From JAAYDF01 sp964511155 (GTDB lineage Bacteria; Planctomycetota; Phycisphaerae; UBA1845; PWPN01), in assembly GCA_964511155.1 (NCBI GenBank), contig CAZEEJ010000003.1, positions 1 through 64,000 on the forward strand: a DNA stretch of 64,000 bases. The letters are read 5' to 3'. Shown piece by piece: positions 8,830 through 17,975 of this stretch. A program made the position numbers and the translations under genes. Each line of letters opens with the position of its first letter. Within the stretch, counting starts at the first letter, position 1. A model generated the notes under the pieces. The model was not told the origin of the DNA. It saw nothing but the letters and a program-made list of their open reading frames with translations, and did not search any database.

Positions 8830-8997
8830 GCCCCCGGCGGCCCGATTCCACCCCTCACATGCGGTGGGCGGCGGCGGCGGTCCTACCTACAATCCCACGC
8901 TTGCTGTTGTGGCTTCGCGGCCGGGTGGTCGCCGTTGCGCGGGGTTCCGTCGAGTCGCAGTGCGTGCCGGAGTTCTGGTAGCAGGAGAGATGCCGCC

Positions 8998-9801
8998 ATG
9001 CTGACCCGTGAGCAGGTCGAGTATTACCACGAGAACGGCTATCTGCGCATCCCGCAGGTGTTCACCTCGCAGGACATCCAGGAGATGGAACGCGAGCTGG
9101 ACTTCCTGATGCAGGTGTGGGCGGCGACCTGGGCGGGTTGGGACGGACCGTGGCGCCGCGTGTACATGGACGCGGAGACGGAGAAGAAGTCCAAGCTCAC
9201 CGCGCTGCACGACCTGCACCTCTACTCGGCGGCCTGGTGCCGGGCCGTGACCCATCGGCCGTTGGCGGAGGCCATGGCGGACCTGCTGGGGCCCGACGTG
9301 GAGCTGCACCACTCCACCCTGCACGCCAAGCCGCCCAGCACCGGCCATCCGTTCCCCATGCACCAGGACAACGCCTTCTACGAACACGCCGACGGCCGCT
9401 ACGTCGATGTGCTCGTCCACCTGGACGACACCTGCCACGCCAACGGCGAGATTCGCTTTCTGGCCGGCTCGCACAAGGCCGGGTACCTGCCGCACATCAC
9501 CGAGACCCCCGACGGACCGTGCACGCCGCACTTGCCCACTGACAAGTACCGATTGGAGGATACGGTGCCCGTCCCGGCCAAGCGCGGCGACGTGGTCTGT
9601 TTCAACGTCTTCACCATCCACGGCAGCCACATCAATACCACGGACCGCGTCCGGCGGCTGGTCCGGGTGGGCTACCGTGACCCCGACAACCAGCAGTTGG
9701 CCGGCCAAAGCCTCGGGCGGCCCGGCTTCATCGTCCATGGGACCCGGCCCAAGACCGCCGCCAACGCCCACCTCGAAATGCAGGCCACCGCCGCCGTCTG
9801 A
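8998..9801 (+). CDS. Phytanoyl-CoA dioxygenase family protein
   Basis: Predicted non-haem Fe(II)/2-oxoglutarate oxygenase of the PhyH family, 267 residues and cytoplasmic. The double-stranded beta-helix iron ligands are seen as H-x-D in HQDNAF (about 121-123) and a distal His in the IHGSHIN segment, followed by RRLVRVGYRDP, whose Arg would bind 2-oxoglutarate. The N-terminus EQVEYYHENGYLRIPQVF is typical of the family. The start at 8998 has AGGAGA 9 bp upstream. The substrate is unknown; members act on many small molecules and no neighbouring gene narrows it. Confidence 0.85.
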   Translation: MLTREQVEYYHENGYLRIPQVFTSQDIQEMERELDFLMQVWAATWAGWDGPWRRVYMDAETEKKSKLTALHDLHLYSAAWCRAVTHRPLAEAMADLLGPDVELHHSTLHAKPPSTGHPFPMHQDNAFYEHADGRYVDVLVHLDDTCHANGEIRFLAGSHKAGYLPHITETPDGPCTPHLPTDKYRLEDTVPVPAKRGDVVCFNVFTIHGSHINTTDRVRRLVRVGYRDPDNQQLAGQSLGRPGFIVHGTRPKTAANAHLEMQATAAV

Positions 9802-10497
9802 ACCCGTGCCCGCTGGCGCTGCCGTCGAGCCCCCGTTTCAGGTTCGAACGCCTCCGTGCCTTTGTAATACTAACCGTGGGTTTCTTGTTGTCCTGAGAAG
9901 AAAACAGCTCACGCAGAGGTGCATAGCTTGCAGAGAGAAGCATCGCTGCGTGTCTCCGCGGTCTCTGCGCCTCCGCGTGAGATTCCCTCTGGGTTGTGGG
10001 CAGAGCCCACGCTGCGAACCGCAACGCGGTTCCAGAACACAGCCCGGGGTCGCGCAGCGCACCCCGGGAACGATGCCCGCAAGCGTGATCCAACCCTGAA
10101 GGGGTTGCATGCGCCTCCCACCGGGGTGCCCGGGCTGCGGAGCCGGCCTGGCGGCGAGGTCTCCGTGTTGGGGAAGTCATCCGCGGCCGGATATAAAACC
10201 CTTTCAGGGTTTGTTCGATCAAGACGGGTCTGATCACCCAGGGTGCGCTGCGCGACCCTGGGCTGTGTTATTCAACGCCGTTGGCGTTGGTTCGCCGATG
10301 GCGTTGGGTCGCAGGCGACCGAGAGTTGTCCTGGGTTGTGGGCAAAGCCCGCGCTGTGCCTTTGTGCCTTCGTACCTTCGTGCCCCTGTGCCTTCCACCC
10401 CGCACTCTTGATTCGGATGGCGTTGCTGGACGAGCTTGAGGGCAGTGGTACACGGTCAGTGCCACCTGCCGTTATGCTTCGGCGCGATCATTGCGGC
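9802..10497. repeat. Composite hairpin-cluster repeat, copy I
   Basis: No gene is seen. A 48-bp leader (9871-9918) is repeated at 37844-37891 in the same orientation with only three differences. Behind it (about 9975-10357) lies a string of short perfect or near-perfect hairpins: gtgggcagagcccac, gaaccgcaacgcggttc, cccggggt..accccggg, aaccctgaaggggtt, aaaccctttcagggttt, cccagggt..accctggg. The core (about 10009-10335) is repeated near 37919-38242 in the opposite orientation. A periodic gccttcgtaccttcgtgc tract follows around 10358-10395. Confidence 0.8.
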
Positions 10498-10576
10498 CGA
10501 TCGAGAATGGCCTGGACGAGTTTCTCGTCGAGGTAAAAGGGTAGTTCACCGGCGAGGTATTGGAAACGACAATCAC
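10498..10576 (-). pseudogene. Collapsed DUF3368 (PIN-type) toxin remnant
   Basis: A GTG overlaps the antitoxin stop (GTGA) and opens MIVVSNTSPVNY, the characteristic N-terminus of DUF3368 PIN-domain toxins. The frame is then lost, and another frame reads LPFYLDEKLVQAILDRPQ and a stop, which looks like the family's C-terminal helix. A normal toxin would be about 150 residues, so the body has been deleted and the two ends joined out of frame. The GTGA overlap is the usual architecture of antitoxin-toxin pairs, which supports the call. The C-terminal match is from memory of the family and is less sure. Confidence 0.55.
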
Positions 10577-10836
10577 CGCCCGTTGTTCCGAAGTTCACGC
10601 AGGCCCGCACAATCGGCGTCGAAGTCGGCCAGGCCGTAGCTCACGGGAATGCGGCGTTCCTGCATGAACCCGTACGCCTCATGGATGGAGAGGCCCAGCA
10701 GCCGCGCCGCCTGCCCGATCGAGAGCTTGCCCGTCCGATAAGCCTCGGCCACCAGGGCATCCCGCGCGATCCGGTCCATGTCTTGGCCCAGAATCTGGCG
10801 GAGCTGCGATTCAATCTCCCGGTCGATCGTGATCAT
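10573..10836 (-). CDS. UPF0175-type antitoxin-like small HTH protein
   Basis: An 87-residue protein with EIESQLRQILGQDMDRIARDALVAEAY, then a helix-turn-helix-like KLSIGQAARLLGLSIHEAYGFM, the pattern of UPF0175 antitoxins that pair with DUF3368 PIN toxins. The ATG at 10836 is chosen because AGAGG stands 8 bp upstream; the GTG at 10845 would leave no spacer. Its partner toxin immediately downstream is a remnant, so the antitoxin is an orphan. It may now act only as a DNA-binding protein or may neutralise toxins encoded elsewhere. Confidence 0.75.
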   Translation of the reverse strand: MITIDREIESQLRQILGQDMDRIARDALVAEAYRTGKLSIGQAARLLGLSIHEAYGFMQERRIPVSYGLADFDADCAGLRELRNNGR

Positions 10837-10974
10837 CGTCGTCACCTCTGTTTATTCTACCACACACCACCCCCAGCGACTACCGCCGCGTCGCACGCGT
10901 CCGCCCCGACCCGCTATCCCGCGTACGCGAGCACGTCCATCAACCCATTGATTCGGGCGTAGCTCGCCTCCCGC

Positions 10975-11051
10975 GGGGCAGAATGGGGACGGCACCGCGG
11001 GAGCGATGTGTCCCAGGCTCTGGCCTCGGCCTGCATCCGAGGATGTTCCCG
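10975..11051 (+). repeat. REP-like element family 1, truncated copy
   Basis: Begins with ggggcagaatggggac and continues with an internal segment shared with the complete copies at 21230-21350 and 49126-49244 (gagcgatgtgtc, then gcatccgaggatg). The right arm with its inverted tip is missing, and the copy breaks off exactly at the stop codon of the rhamnosidase gene that ends at 11052. Confidence 0.7.
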
Positions 11052-13706
11052 TCACGGACCGAACACGTACCTTCCCGCACCCTCCAGCAGGTATCGATCG
11101 GCCTCGCGGGCCTCGACCCGCCCGGCGGCTTCGGTGATCCGCACCGGCCGGCCGCGGCAGGGCGCCGGCAGGACCAGTTCCGCAATCACGCCCGGCGGCA
11201 AGGTGATTTCCAGTCGCCAGGACTGCGGATCCCACGAGACCCAGACGGCGCCTTGGGGCGTGCCCGTGTGCCCGGTCACGTAGGGCAGCCCGCCGGCGTC
11301 AGGGGCGATGCGGATGCGCCCGCCGCCCGGTTCGGTCACGGTGACGCCCAGCAGCGACTCATGCAGCCACAGCAGCGGCAGGGCTCCCCAACCGTGCGAG
11401 CCGGTTTCATCTTCCGGCTGGCTCGGGCACCGTTCGCCCGACCGGAGCCCCAGGTCCTCGCGGCTGACCCAGTACTCCGGCAGCGGCCCGCCATACGGCC
11501 CCTGCAAAACCAACGGCGTTGGATTACGCGGATGGCCGGGCAGGTACGGGCTGTAACGCTCGATCAGGTGATCGACCGCCCGTTCGCTGAGCCCCACGTG
11601 CGACAGGGCCCGCAGCACCCGGTAACCGTAGGTTGGATTGTTCCACCGCGTCACGCCCGGCGGCGGTGAGCCATTCGGCGGCGGGAAAGCATACGCCAGT
11701 GCGGCACGGGATTCCTCCGGCGTGAGCAGGCCCGCGGTCACCGCGACGGTCTGACCAGCCTGGCTGTATCCCCGCTCGGCATGAGCATCCTCGGGATCGT
11801 AGCGGTCGGCCACGTGAGCGGGCACGTCACCCGCCGCGGGAACCACGTGGTGGCGGCGAAAGGCGTCGTTCATCCGCTCCGCCGTCGCCTGCCATCGCTG
11901 GGCCTGCTGCCGCTCGCCCAGGGCCTCCGCCAGTTCCGCCGACCAGCGCAGCCGCTCGATGATCCACGGCGTCACCAGGCCGCTCGACTGCCGCGGTAGC
12001 GTGCAGCGCACCCCCACGCGGATGTCGGCATAAACGCGGTTCGTCCGCCAGATGCCCTCTTCGTCCACCAGCGAGAGGGTGTGATCCCAATACCGGCAGA
12101 GGTGCGGCCAGTACTGCCGCGTGAGCCGGGTGCTGCCCGTCCACTGATAATCATCCCACAGCATGGCCACCCACTGCACGCTCCAGTCGTAGGAGGCCGG
12201 GCCGGTCGGGAAGTTGCTCGGGGCGAAGGGGTGCAGGTTGCCGTCCTCGAACTGCCCCTCGGCCAGCGTGCGGATCATCAGGTCGCGCAACCGCGTGTCC
12301 CCGAACCAGCGGGCGGACAGGATCGCCCGCGGCCGGGCGTCCTCGATCCATTGCCCGTCCTCGCGGCCCGGCGTGTCCACGTAGGTGTCGCTCATGGTCA
12401 CCTCGGCGTGGATCAGGCAGAGCTTGACGATCCGGTCGATGCGCTCGTCGCCGCAGGCGAAGGTGCCGATCGGCTGGATGGGATACTGCGATTTCACCAG
12501 GCCGAGGTCGTTGATGACCAGCCGGCCGGCCTCGCGGAAGTGCACGTGCAACGCCAGCCACCGGGCGGTCCGCTCATCAGGGAGCTCCACCGCCTGCGAA
12601 CCCGCACGGGTGATGTATCGGTCGGCATAGCCCGGCCCGACGACGCCCTCCGGGTTCAGCCAGCCGCTCTCATCCACGTGGAACTCGCCGCTGTAGATGG
12701 ATCGGGCCAGCTCCCCGTAGCCGAAGTCGACGACCACCCCCGCGGTCGCGTCGGCCAGCTCGAGGAACGGGTAACCGTGCACCGGCCGGTGAAAGTCGAA
12801 AGTCACGTAGCGCGACTCGCCCGCTTGACCGCTCAGCGTGAACGGTCGGCCGGAGATGATCGCCGCCGCCGCTTGCCGACCGGCCTCCTCCGGGTGGCAC
12901 CGGGCGGTGCGGATGCCCGCAGCCATGGACAGCGAGTCGTCGGAGAGCGGCTGAGCGGGTTCGAGCCGGCCGGCGGCCAGCACAGCCAGCGGGCCGACCG
13001 CATGTTCACGCTGGCCAGGCGTCTCCACGTCGCCGGGCACCGCGGGCCAGGGGCCTTCATGCACCACCGTCGCCGACAGCCATGAACCGTCGTCGAACGC
13101 CGGGCTGTGCACGTCGCCGGACAGAACCGCCCGTCCGTCCAGGATCACCGGATAGCGGATGCGGGCATGGTTGATCACCCCGACGATCTGGCGATCATGC
13201 ACGCCGAACTCGGGAGCCCGGATGCACTTCCACGTCGCGTCGCTGCGCACCCAGTCGGCCGACAGGTACAGTCCCGCGTGGACGTTGGCCGTCCGCTGGA
13301 AGGTCACAATGTCCCCCCAGTTGTGATGCAGCACGACCAGGACGTTGCGGCCGGGTTTCAGGTGCGGGCCGGCCTGGATCACCTCGGCGGTGATGCGCCC
13401 CTCGTGGTAGCGGGTGACCTTGCGCCGCACCACGTGCCCGTTGATCCAGATGCGGGCGTTGCTGTCGGCGGCCAGCCGCAGCGTGCCGTCCTCGGGCACG
13501 GCCTCCAGCTCCACCACCTTGCGGAAGTAGGTGAACCGGTTGCGCGGGGCGGCCGGCTCCGCTGGCGACCAGATCCATTGAGCGCCGACCGTGGGTGGCT
13601 CGTCGTCGGCCGCCGAGGCCGAATCAACCAACAGAACCACAGCCACAACCGCCAAAGCGGCCATTCCCAGTCGACCGGATAGACCGGTCCACGCACCTTG
13701 GATCAC
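11052..13706 (-). CDS. Secreted alpha-L-rhamnosidase-like glycoside hydrolase (GH78)
   Basis: Predicted extracellular exo-hydrolase releasing terminal L-rhamnose from plant or bacterial glycans. GTG start at 13706 with GGAG 8 bp upstream; 884 residues, in the family's usual range. An N-terminal signal peptide (MAALAVVAVVLLVDSASA) is followed by beta-sandwich domains, one with TYFRKVVELEAVPEDGTLRL. The (alpha/alpha)6 catalytic region carries DTYVDTPGREDGQWIEDA (about 435-455), equivalent to the D..CP.RE...W..D signature of GH78 with Cys replaced by Gly, then WVAMLWDDYQWTG. A C-terminal beta-sandwich closes the protein. The final codons abut a truncated REP-like element. It is monocistronic here. 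Confidence 0.85.
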   Translation of the reverse strand: MIQGAWTGLSGRLGMAALAVVAVVLLVDSASAADDEPPTVGAQWIWSPAEPAAPRNRFTYFRKVVELEAVPEDGTLRLAADSNARIWINGHVVRRKVTRYHEGRITAEVIQAGPHLKPGRNVLVVLHHNWGDIVTFQRTANVHAGLYLSADWVRSDATWKCIRAPEFGVHDRQIVGVINHARIRYPVILDGRAVLSGDVHSPAFDDGSWLSATVVHEGPWPAVPGDVETPGQREHAVGPLAVLAAGRLEPAQPLSDDSLSMAAGIRTARCHPEEAGRQAAAAIISGRPFTLSGQAGESRYVTFDFHRPVHGYPFLELADATAGVVVDFGYGELARSIYSGEFHVDESGWLNPEGVVGPGYADRYITRAGSQAVELPDERTARWLALHVHFREAGRLVINDLGLVKSQYPIQPIGTFACGDERIDRIVKLCLIHAEVTMSDTYVDTPGREDGQWIEDARPRAILSARWFGDTRLRDLMIRTLAEGQFEDGNLHPFAPSNFPTGPASYDWSVQWVAMLWDDYQWTGSTRLTRQYWPHLCRYWDHTLSLVDEEGIWRTNRVYADIRVGVRCTLPRQSSGLVTPWIIERLRWSAELAEALGERQQAQRWQATAERMNDAFRRHHVVPAAGDVPAHVADRYDPEDAHAERGYSQAGQTVAVTAGLLTPEESRAALAYAFPPPNGSPPPGVTRWNNPTYGYRVLRALSHVGLSERAVDHLIERYSPYLPGHPRNPTPLVLQGPYGGPLPEYWVSREDLGLRSGERCPSQPEDETGSHGWGALPLLWLHESLLGVTVTEPGGGRIRIAPDAGGLPYVTGHTGTPQGAVWVSWDPQSWRLEITLPPGVIAELVLPAPCRGRPVRITEAAGRVEAREADRYLLEGAGRYVFGP

Positions 13707-13801
13707 GTCGCAATCTCCGGCAGAAACTCAGCCTTCATCGGTCACGATCCGCGCGACCGGACCGATTATAGCCGACTCCTGCGGAGTATGTGCCCCCTCC
13801 C

Positions 13802-13820
13802 GCCGCTTGCGGTTTCGCAC
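13802..13820 (-). repeat. 19-bp hairpin element, copy 1
   Basis: Reverse complement of gtgcgaaaccgcaagcggc, one base different from the consensus gtgcgaagccgcaagcggc. It lies between the divergently ordered rhamnosidase start and the dockerin-protein stop. The gccgc-aa-gcggc part can fold. Confidence 0.75.
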
Positions 13821-13869
13821 GACACCGGGAGCGCATCCGGAAACCCTGGACCGTCGGTGCCCTGCACCG

Positions 13870-16800
13870 TTACCAGCATCCGGCTCCCGGGCACGGCCCC
13901 ACGGCCAGGTTCAGGTTATTCCGCACCTGCACCAGATCGAGCACGTTGATCGTCCCGTCCGCGTTGACGTCCGCCCGGAAGTTGGCCGCCCCCGCCGGCA
14001 GGTTCAGGTTATTGCGCACCACCACGAGGTCCAGGACGTTGGTCTTGCCGTCATTGTTGACGTCGCCGGTCAGCACGCGGATGCACACGCCGCCTTGCGA
14101 AAGCTGGCCGCAAGGCAGGGCACTCTGAATGCCCGGGAACCTGATGATCAGCGGTTGGGCATTCGCCGCCCCGTTCATGTCGATCGTCAGCACGGGGCCG
14201 GCCACCGTCAGCAGCGTGACCACGCCGCTGCTCACCGTCACATCCGCGACCGTGCCCGTCACCTGCACAATGGGCTGGTTGAAGGTCACGACCACCTTGG
14301 TCGGCCCACCGATCCGCGGCTCCGTATCGCCGGCGCACGGATTGGTGTCGAACGTGCTGCCACCCACGCCGTGTGTCTTTCGCGACGCCGCCAGGGTCAC
14401 CACCGGCGGCGGCGGAATGATCGGCGGCTCGAACAGGTAGTCCTCCGTCTCGCCGTAGTCATAACCACCGGCCGGCCCCGAGCCGCCCCAGCCCGGCATC
14501 GCCCCCGGTTGCCACGGCTGTTCCGCAAGCGTCACCCGCATCCAGATCGGCGGAGAATCCACCGTGCCCACCGGGTCATAGGCCACGAACGGCGGAGTCA
14601 CGAAGGTGTAAGTGCCGGGCCCCGGCGTCGGCGGCACGGGCAAGTTCTGCACCGCCCACTCCGGTACCGCCGTGCCGTCCGGGCAGGTCAGCACGTCGTC
14701 CCAGTCGCCGTCCCGGTTCCAGTCGAACCAGGCGTTCAGCAGCATCTGCGGGCCGAGCCCCGTCATCGTCACCGTGTAAGTAAACGTCGTCGGCCGGCAG
14801 TGCGGTAGACAGATCGGCATCTGCACCCCGTCGTCCGCGCCATCCAGATCCGCCAGGTTCTGCGGCGGAATGAGGTTGTTGGTCGGATCCTGGTCCGGCC
14901 CGAGATCCGCCTCATTCTCCAGCGTCACCGCCTGCCCCAGCCAACCGATCGCCCGCGGCTGCCGGTGCAGCGGACCAAACGGCGGCGAGCCCATCTGATA
15001 CACCGTCGGGAAGTTGGCCAGCACACCCACGGGGTAAGTGAACATCGGCACCCCCCACGAGTTACTGCTGTCCGGGGCGTCCCCGAGGTCGTGCATCGGC
15101 TCGGCCTCCTCGATCATCACCAGGTAGTCCTCGACCTCGCCGTCCGGAGCAGAACCCGTGTAGGACAAGACCACTCCCGCCATGGTCGTAAACCGGAACC
15201 GGGCATAGGTTACACCCGGCTGCGCCGTCGCCGGTACCATGAAGGTGATCACGTTGGGCCCCGGATTCAGCCCCAATCCGTTGGCGATTTGGTCGGCGGC
15301 CTCCGCCCAACTGCCGTTGACGTCAAAGTCGATCCACGCCCACAAGGTGCCCGGCACCGACGCGATCACCTGGACCGTGGCCGCTTGGCCGGCAATCAGC
15401 GGCGTCATGAACATCACGCCGTCTTCATCCGGCAGATTGGCGAGGTCGTCTCCGTCCGCGTTGACCGTCGGCTGGCCGTCCGGCTCGGCGTCGATCAGGT
15501 TGCCGAGCATGATGCCCGGAACGATCAGGTGCTGGGCACCGAGGCTGGCCAGCAGCGTGGGATACGTCGGATCGGGCGCGTCGCCGAAGTCGGATTCCTC
15601 CTGCACCCCCGGGTGCACCTCGAGCAGGTAATCCTCCGTCTCGCCGTCCTCAAACACACCGCTGCCAGTCCAGCCGGCCCCCAACGGACGCTCGGTGATG
15701 GTGATGCGAGTCCAGACGTAGCCTGCGTTCGGTCCGATCAAAAAGCCCGGCGGCCCCAGAGCCGACAGCGGGCCGGCCCAATTGGGCGGCACGGGCCAAT
15801 CGACCAGCACATGCTCGAGCGCCATCGCCGTCGGGCACTGCGCGGCCCCGCCCCATGTGCCGCTCTGGTCCCAGTCCATCAGCACGTTGACGTAGCCTTG
15901 AGTCTGATTGGGCATGTTATTGACGATCTGGGTGTCGATGTTGGGACCCCAGAAGGCCTGCTGGCAGACCTGGCCGAGCGCCCCGACAATCCCGGTGCAG
16001 GGTACGACCTGCTCTGCGCCCACCGGCCCCTGGATGGTGTAGGCCGGCGGGTGCATCAGGCCCGCGTCACCGTCCTGCCAGCACTCATCCTGATCGTACA
16101 GGTTCGGATTGAACACCGGGCAGAGGCCCGCGTTGCCTTCCATCTCGAAGTCAAACGCCGGTCCGAACCAGGCCCCAAAGTTGTTGTGCTCGATGTACGA
16201 GAGGGGCGGCCCGACGTTCTTGCAGGTCGGGAACTGCCCGATCATTCCGGTAGCCGGGTAAGCCAAAACGCCCTCCGGGGCATCGCCGTATTCGCGCGGC
16301 TCCTGCTCGGGACAGGGCTCATCCCCGCTGATCGAAAAGGCCAGGCCAATTGCCTCACCCTGCCAAACGTGTCCAGGCATCGGGTAAGCCAGGCTGGTCC
16401 ATGGGCCGGTGTACGGTTCGGTACCTTGGCCGGCTACCGCGGCGCTGCCGAAGTTCATCGGTGGCGAGGTGACCGTCTTCCAGCCAAACTGGGTTCCGGC
16501 CGTGCCCATCGGCTGTGCCTGCACGTCCAGCCAGTAAACCAGCGGCTCATCAGGGCCGCCCTGCTGGCAGAAGGCCTCGTCGACCGGGATGTGGAAGTCG
16601 TACTGCCAGCACTGCGTGTCTCCTGGGAAAATCCAGCCCTGGGGCGTGAACGGATCCCACCAGTACTCCTCCAGATTACCCAGGTACAGGCTGGCTGTGA
16701 ACTCGCCCGGCTGGAAGGTGCGGGTCCACACGACTTCGCCAGGCGCGCCGATGCTGTTTTTGTGAATGCTTAAGGTGAAGCTGACCATGTGGCCCGTGGG

Positions 16801-17619
16801 GATGAGGTCGTTCTTCCACGAGCCCCACACGGTGATATCGGTGATCAGCGACCGCCGCTGGCAGAGGAAATCGTCCGCCAGGATGTTGGGGGCCGTGGCC
16901 TTGACGTCGATGCCGGTGCGGTTGATGTCCGGCCGCTGGATGAACTTGAGCGGCAGACTCTCGCAGGCCTCATCCACGCCATTCCCGTTGGGATCGCCCA
17001 TGCAGATCGTGCCCGGCCCTTGAGGCACGCCGCCCTGCTGTAGACAGCTATTGGGTAGCTCCATGTGGCATCGGCCGTCGGGGGTACAGCAGGCCTCGGG
17101 AGCCTCCAACTCGCAGGCGTCATCGATCCCGTTGCTGTTCAAGTCGCCCTTGCAGTACCCCTCCGGCGGAAAAAAGCCGCCCTGCTGGTTGCAGATGTCC
17201 GGCGGCAGATATATGCAAGTTCCATCCGGCAGACAGCAGGCCTCCTCGATCGTCCCCTCGCAGGCGTCATCGATACCGTTGCTGTTCAGGTCCCCCATGC
17301 ACGGAATCGGCGAGAGGAACCCACCCATCATGATGCACTGGTTGGGGTCCATGTCGATGCAAGCACCACCCGGGAGGCAACAGGCACCCATGATCTGCTC
17401 ACAGGCGTCGTCGACGCCGTTGCCGTTGCCATCCCCCAGACACATCCCGCTCGGCGGCAGGTAGCCTCCCAACTGTTGGCAATCGGTCGGAAGTAAGGGT
17501 AGACACATGCCGTCAGGCAGACAGCATGGCTCCGGGACCGGCTGAGCCAGGGCTGCGCCTACGGCCCCAAAGAGCACAACAGAAAGGCAAACGGACCTCA
17601 AGAAACCGGTCGCGTACAT
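13870..17619 (-). CDS. Giant secreted protein: Cys-rich repeats, GEVED domains, type I dockerin
   Basis: A 1249-residue exported protein. The ATG at 17619 is chosen over upstream codons because AAGGAGG lies 7 bp before it and a signal peptide ending AALAQ follows. Five tandem Cys-rich modules (about 28-290) each begin CC-x-PDG or PGG-x-C and end with GDxNxNGxDDACE, an acidic Ca-binding-like loop. Next comes a domain with DVKATAPNILADDFLC shared with the next gene, then about three GEVED-type domains beginning GDAP and ending GETEDYL or GEVEDYL, and a C-terminal type I dockerin with two NVLDLVxVRNNLN repeats. It probably works at the cell surface or is released. The function is unknown, and no cohesin gene is in the window. 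Confidence 0.85.
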   Translation of the reverse strand: MYATGFLRSVCLSVVLFGAVGAALAQPVPEPCCLPDGMCLPLLPTDCQQLGGYLPPSGMCLGDGNGNGVDDACEQIMGACCLPGGACIDMDPNQCIMMGGFLSPIPCMGDLNSNGIDDACEGTIEEACCLPDGTCIYLPPDICNQQGGFFPPEGYCKGDLNSNGIDDACELEAPEACCTPDGRCHMELPNSCLQQGGVPQGPGTICMGDPNGNGVDEACESLPLKFIQRPDINRTGIDVKATAPNILADDFLCQRRSLITDITVWGSWKNDLIPTGHMVSFTLSIHKNSIGAPGEVVWTRTFQPGEFTASLYLGNLEEYWWDPFTPQGWIFPGDTQCWQYDFHIPVDEAFCQQGGPDEPLVYWLDVQAQPMGTAGTQFGWKTVTSPPMNFGSAAVAGQGTEPYTGPWTSLAYPMPGHVWQGEAIGLAFSISGDEPCPEQEPREYGDAPEGVLAYPATGMIGQFPTCKNVGPPLSYIEHNNFGAWFGPAFDFEMEGNAGLCPVFNPNLYDQDECWQDGDAGLMHPPAYTIQGPVGAEQVVPCTGIVGALGQVCQQAFWGPNIDTQIVNNMPNQTQGYVNVLMDWDQSGTWGGAAQCPTAMALEHVLVDWPVPPNWAGPLSALGPPGFLIGPNAGYVWTRITITERPLGAGWTGSGVFEDGETEDYLLEVHPGVQEESDFGDAPDPTYPTLLASLGAQHLIVPGIMLGNLIDAEPDGQPTVNADGDDLANLPDEDGVMFMTPLIAGQAATVQVIASVPGTLWAWIDFDVNGSWAEAADQIANGLGLNPGPNVITFMVPATAQPGVTYARFRFTTMAGVVLSYTGSAPDGEVEDYLVMIEEAEPMHDLGDAPDSSNSWGVPMFTYPVGVLANFPTVYQMGSPPFGPLHRQPRAIGWLGQAVTLENEADLGPDQDPTNNLIPPQNLADLDGADDGVQMPICLPHCRPTTFTYTVTMTGLGPQMLLNAWFDWNRDGDWDDVLTCPDGTAVPEWAVQNLPVPPTPGPGTYTFVTPPFVAYDPVGTVDSPPIWMRVTLAEQPWQPGAMPGWGGSGPAGGYDYGETEDYLFEPPIIPPPPVVTLAASRKTHGVGGSTFDTNPCAGDTEPRIGGPTKVVVTFNQPIVQVTGTVADVTVSSGVVTLLTVAGPVLTIDMNGAANAQPLIIRFPGIQSALPCGQLSQGGVCIRVLTGDVNNDGKTNVLDLVVVRNNLNLPAGAANFRADVNADGTINVLDLVQVRNNLNLAVGPCPGAGCW

Positions 17620-17975
17620 GGGACGCCTCCTTCCAGTTGATATGCGGACGTGGCCCCGGGCCGTGCACGGCACCGCCCCGGCGATGTGTGAGCGACGCCC
17701 TCTCCCACCGCGCAGAAGCAGCCTGCGCGACCTCTTCAATTGCCATCCCCCCAGACAATACAAGTGTACCACATATGCAACATAATTCAAGTGTGTTTGT
17801 GATTTATTACCCATATAATGAAGCACACCCTTCGGTGGGGACGGAGCGATGGACGTCGGCGGGCGAGGAAACTCCGGTGCACGCCGGGAGATGGCGCGCA
17901 CGGCGAAGTAAAACGGAGTGCTCCTCTTCTATGCGCCGCCGCGGAGCGGCTCGATGGGCCGGGCGTCGCCGACCC
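17620..17975. other. Intergenic region between the two giant genes
   Basis: No gene is recognised in these 356 bp. The part nearest 17619 carries the AAGGAGG site of the dockerin gene. An AT-rich stretch around 17757-17820 (catataatg, tgcaacataattc) contrasts with the GC-rich surroundings and is the likely promoter region, though no convincing -35/-10 pair can be assigned. Confidence 0.45.

Noticed and set aside
8830..8997. tRNA or other structured RNA gene
   Set aside because: No cloverleaf, T-arm or CCA-like end could be drawn here; no tRNA was found by eye in any gap of the window.
14965..16773. 602-codon open frame on the plus strand
   Set aside because: Antisense to the GEVED region of the giant dockerin gene.
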